Assembly: GCA_026413225.1 (NCBI GenBank)
Contig: CM048552.1
Location: forward strand, 190,188,053 to 190,252,052
DNA: 64,000 nt
Direction: 5' to 3'
Source of the DNA: Otis tarda
Lineage: Eukaryota; Chordata; Aves; Otidiformes; Otididae
Part shown: positions 60,173-64,000 of the stretch, one piece after another
Layout of the letters: each line of letters opens with the position of its first letter
How positions within the stretch are numbered: position 1 is the first letter of the stretch
Notes under the pieces: model-generated
Seen by the model: the letters and a program-made list of their open reading frames with translations, nothing else
Told to the model about the DNA's origin: nothing
Databases searched by the model: none
Translations under genes and position numbers: made by a program

Positions 60173-63100
60173 ATAGAACTGCATGAAAGATAGTCCCAAA
60201 GGAACAAAGGTTGTAAAAGAGCTGTTTTGCTTCAGTAATACTTACTTCTGTCCTGCATACAGTTCAGAGCTGGTATGGGTGTATGCTGGTGCTGTGGGTT
60301 ATTTTGAGGTGCATGGACACTTCTTCCCTTCATTTGAAACTAATGACTTCTCTAGAGTGGTGTGGTTGGTTTGTTTTGGTTTTTTTTTTTTTTTGAAGAC
60401 TTTGGGCATGTGAGATGTGTTGGAATTTGATAACAAGGGGATATACTATTGTAAAAAGTTTCACACGCTCTGTAACTTCTCTTTTCCTGTCACCTTAGAT
60501 GAAGGAAAGAATGCAGTGGCTTCAGATTACCTTTTCTTTGTCAGACCTGGTGTTCAGGACCCTCTTATCTTTAAAGAATGGTTTCCAAACGTGACATCAC
60601 TTTATTCCCTAGATATGACGTGTAATCAAAGCATGTAGAAACAATAAAGATGAAGTTGCTCTTAAGGCTGAGTTGTCTAGCTGCAAACAAAATCTCAGGG
60701 AAGGACTAAATGCCTTTTGCTTTTCCAAAAGTGTATCATCTTTAAAGCTGAAGGCAGAGGTGCACTGGTACACCAATGCAAAACTACTGTTCTCATCGTA
60801 CTGTTCAATGGTAATGGATTGGAATGAGCAGGATAGCTCTGAAACAAAGAGCGTTATTTGCAGTTTTTAGTTCTGGGGTCTTGCTATGTGGAACAAAGAC
60901 CACAGAATCAGTCTGTAGGCAGAACTGCATCCCTTTCTCGTTAATTTCCATTATAATATTACCTCACAGTCTTGGGTATGATTGAGAATCAGTTGTTTTA
61001 GATTTCCACAATACCTACCACAAAAGATGAACCCTGCAGCAGAGAACTGGCAAAGACAAACCAAAACCCCCAAACCATAAGATGAGTGAGAGGGTACTGG
61101 AAAACAGTATTGTCACATGTCGATATCAAGTGCACTGCCAAACTATTGTAAAGACTTGTATATGTGCGTGCATGTTTTATGTAGGCATAATGGCAACAAT
61201 AGTTTTAGGGAATAATCTGAAATAGAAGAATGAATGTGTCTCAGGGATTATCTTGAAGCTGCAGTCCTCATTGAAGGAGTGGTTTGAAAGAGCACAGATA
61301 CAGCCATTACCAGATTTTAAAACTGGTGTAACTGGCTAATAACTCTTGGGAGATGTGACCCTCAACTGCAGTGGCCGAGGAGATGATGGGTCATGGGGAC
61401 TGCAGGAAGGCTCTTGCGAGTGGAGGCAGGCGGTTTGTGTTCGATGCAGCAGAGAAGCTGCCTGCCAGTGGAGGGTTCAAAAGGTGTCTTCTGCTGAAGT
61501 GGTGGGCTGTGACAGAGTTCCTGACTGTTTTTGTATGTAGGTCTTGTTACTCCCACTGTCACCTCATTCCTCTTATCTCAGCTTTTTCCTCTACCTGCTG
61601 CTGCTGCCTCCTTGACTCTGCCAGCTGCTCCAGTGGTGCTGATGAGAAGCCCAGCCAGGCCAGGCTGCAGGAACTGATTGATGTGGTCTCTGATGTGCTC
61701 TGAAGCTAATGCTCTTTCTTCTAAGTCATGCCTACCTCCACAGCTGAGAAGTGATGGGCTGGAAAGAGTTACATGCATATGTAGTATGCCATCAAAATAA
61801 TCATAGTAAAGTATCTGTTTAAATGTTTGTAGAGCTGAATCTATGTGGACATTTGTTTATAGGATTGAATTTATGCTGAATATTTACCATGGACTTGATC
61901 CAGGGCTATCAAAGTTTGTGAAATTTGGACTGGATCCTGTGGCAGAAATGCCTACAATCCTTATATTGTTTAATAAACAAACAGCTGAATAATCCTGTTG
62001 CATAAAATGGTAGAGCGTTGTTCTGGCACTGTTTATTTGATTATTTTATTTCATGAATTTGAGAAGATTTATCCATTAGCCAGTTGATTAGCCAGGTGTC
62101 TTCCTTAACTTCTTGGAAGATCCCATGGTTTCTTATTCTGGGTGCTTTCCAGTTATTTTGTTTAAGCATACACGATGCCTATCTTGCTTGTAGCAAGACG
62201 GCAGACATTTTGGGGAGGCAGAGGGAGAGGAAGTATGTCTTTATTTTTTCACTTGGCTTTTGATGAGGGGAGAAAATAATTTTTAGTCTGAACTGATCAG
62301 AAGGAATGATATGCAAAAGAAGTCCTTTAAAAGGTCTGAGGAGATATAATTTAAAGTTTCTGGTGCATCTGATTGCTAGGTGAGCATGGGTAGGTCAGAT
62401 TTATTTCTTGTAGATGCTCCATCTCTTTTGCACTGTTGCATTTTTTTCAGACACTGCAGAAAGACATGGCAGCAGTAATGTAGTTTAAGTAGGTTATTGC
62501 TCTATTAACTAACACATTTGGGAACTATCAGGTACTAACTGATGTGGCTCAGGTCATCTTCCTTTTTCAATCTGCTCTGTGTGGAGAGGGATAGTGAGAA
62601 TTCTTTGTCCTTTCCCCTGAAAGATTGCTCTCCTGCCTTTTGCAGTACCAAAGGGTGGAAGTGAAGAAGGGCAGGTGTGCCTGTTACACGGAGTGCTTGG
62701 AGGTGCCAGTCCCTTCCCTGTTCTCTTAATCTGTTTATTGCCCCATCTGTTGGGGGAAAGGGACAGCAATGGATGACTGCTGCACTGAGAATCCTTACCA
62801 GGATGCCTCGCCACCAAAGTGTGCAATTACTGCAGTTCATCCATCTCTGGTGGGCTTGTAAATTAACTTTATTTTCCTTGTATGTACTCTCCTGTGATGA
62901 ATCAACGCTATTTTCAATAAATTGGCAGTCCTGCTGCCTGACAGGGAGGGGTTGGTTGTTCCCTGTCTGCTTGTATGATTGAAACAGGTTCTCAAGTCCT
63001 TCTTCAGGGTTTTCGCCTAAGACCGGCTGGTTTCTTTATGAAACCATTTCAGGCCAAGTCGCCTTTAGCACAGAAAAGCAATGCAAAGAATCCCCTTTAA

Positions 63101-64000
63101 GAGCTCAGGCCTTGATCATTCTTGTAGTGCGAATATCAGCAAGCTGAAGGAAACAAACTAACTGCTAGTACCCATATGCCAAAGAGGGAATCAAACACTT
63201 CCATCAGAACAGCTCCAGTACTTAACAGGCAGTGATTCAATGTCTCTTTAGCAGCCACCCTCTACACAGATATTACTCTTAAAATTATGTTTTTAATACA
63301 TGAAGCATGTAATGAAATTCTGTCATGACCTGTAAGAACTATCCTTCAGTGTCACATGGCTGTAGTGGTTCAGCTGCATTGAGTTTTGACAGATGTGTAA
63401 CTGCAAGTAGTAGGTTTTTGTGCTTGTTTTTTTTTTTCTTTTAAAGCATAAACTGTGTTTTGGGATCTGTCCTTCTACATGATTAGCTTTCTGATTAGCT
63501 TTTCAATGCTAAGATTTATTTTAATTGTTCCACGTGGAATTTCCTGAAGTGTCGAGTACTTGCGTGACTTAAATTGCAAGATTACTGGTTCAAAACTGAC
63601 AAACAAACATTGTTTATTTTATTTAATTTTTTTTTAAGAGTTAAGGTGTCGTGCATTTCAATTGCACTGCTGCTGTGAAGAGACAGGAGGGCTGTCAGGC
63701 AAGGGATCTTTCTAACATTTAGTAATGACTATTTTCCTAGATGTCAGATATCCCAAAACAGCTGGAGGTCCTCCCTTTCTTTTTCTAATGGCTATTGATA
63801 CTGTAATCAAGAGTCAAAACTTCATTAGCAACAGCTGACTGTGCTGTGAATCGCTCATTCCTGTCTCTTGGGGAACCGCAATCTAACAGACGCTTTAAGC
63901 GGGCTGTATTTTCTGTGCTTTTGTTTAATCCAGCGTCTCCAAAGATTCTTTCATCAACACGTGTTTTGTTACAAATCTGGTGTCTGGAGATTGTGACCTT

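Larger units (their letters stand above)
57482..64000 (+). other. DCLK1: Start of DCLK1 intron 2
   Basis: No sequence matching the continuation of the first doublecortin domain (expected to begin near ESYVCGS) appears before the window ends, so at least 6.5 kb of intron follows exon 2. It contains copy 2 of the duplicated element (58138-58337), a 19 bp tandem duplication at 60135-60172, and T homopolymers. Open frames such as 61371-61703 lack conserved features. Confidence 0.75.

Noticed and set aside
61346..61703. Overlapping frames of 64-110 codons in DCLK1 intron 2
   Set aside because: Two frames on the plus strand and others on the minus strand are open together. This reflects local base composition; no splice pair or match supports an exon.
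1..64000. CRISPR arrays, operons, rRNA and tRNA genes
   Set aside because: I looked for regularly spaced repeats, Shine-Dalgarno-led gene clusters, and tRNA T-loop motifs (GGTTCGAATC-like) with matching acceptor stems and found none. The window is eukaryotic.

Overview
This 64 kb window is vertebrate nuclear DNA, almost certainly from a bird. It is intron-rich and mostly AT-rich, with one strong CpG island. The interspersed repeats are CR1 LINEs with the avian 3' end (CCAACC...ATTCTATGATTCTATG) and avian-type endogenous-retrovirus LTRs. I saw no Alu, L1 or B2 type sequence and no prokaryotic gene structure. Nearly all open reading frames in the window are chance frames.

Left third (1-13.9 kb, + strand): the last four coding exons of CCDC169, a small coiled-coil protein gene, at 5257-5355, 5561-5614, 9438-9514 and 12987-13089. 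Their splice phases fit together, the stop is TGA at 13087-13089, and a poly(A) signal lies at 13901. The intron before the first of these exons holds an old CR1 relic that was later hit by an LTR element (a solo LTR with perfect TCTTA target-site duplications) and by younger CR1 copies.

Middle (about 14-53 kb): intergenic DNA in which I recognise no conserved gene. It contains scattered CR1 3' ends, a 1.1 kb solo LTR (25394-26529), a decayed ERV fragment (about 30.2-31.5 kb), and a second old CR1 relic (about 49.4-50.6 kb) split by a GC-rich segment. A few weak gene-like signals (a TATA-box first-exon candidate, an 81-codon ORF with one hydrophobic segment, and a candidate terminal exon) are reported at low confidence. 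In mammals SOHLH2 lies between CCDC169 and DCLK1; I could not find it here.

Right part (53.2-64 kb, + strand): the CpG-island promoter and non-coding first exon of DCLK1 (doublecortin-like kinase 1; donor at 53922/53923), intron 1, the ATG-containing exon 2 (coding 57106-57481, the N-terminal microtubule-binding region), and the start of a long intron 2. Exon 2 is flanked by two related copies of an approximately 165-200 bp element (56128-56325 and 58138-58337, about 85% identical by hand count over the core). They have the same orientation and lie about 2 kb apart. This is the most unusual structure in the window and looks like a duplicated non-coding (possibly regulatory) element.
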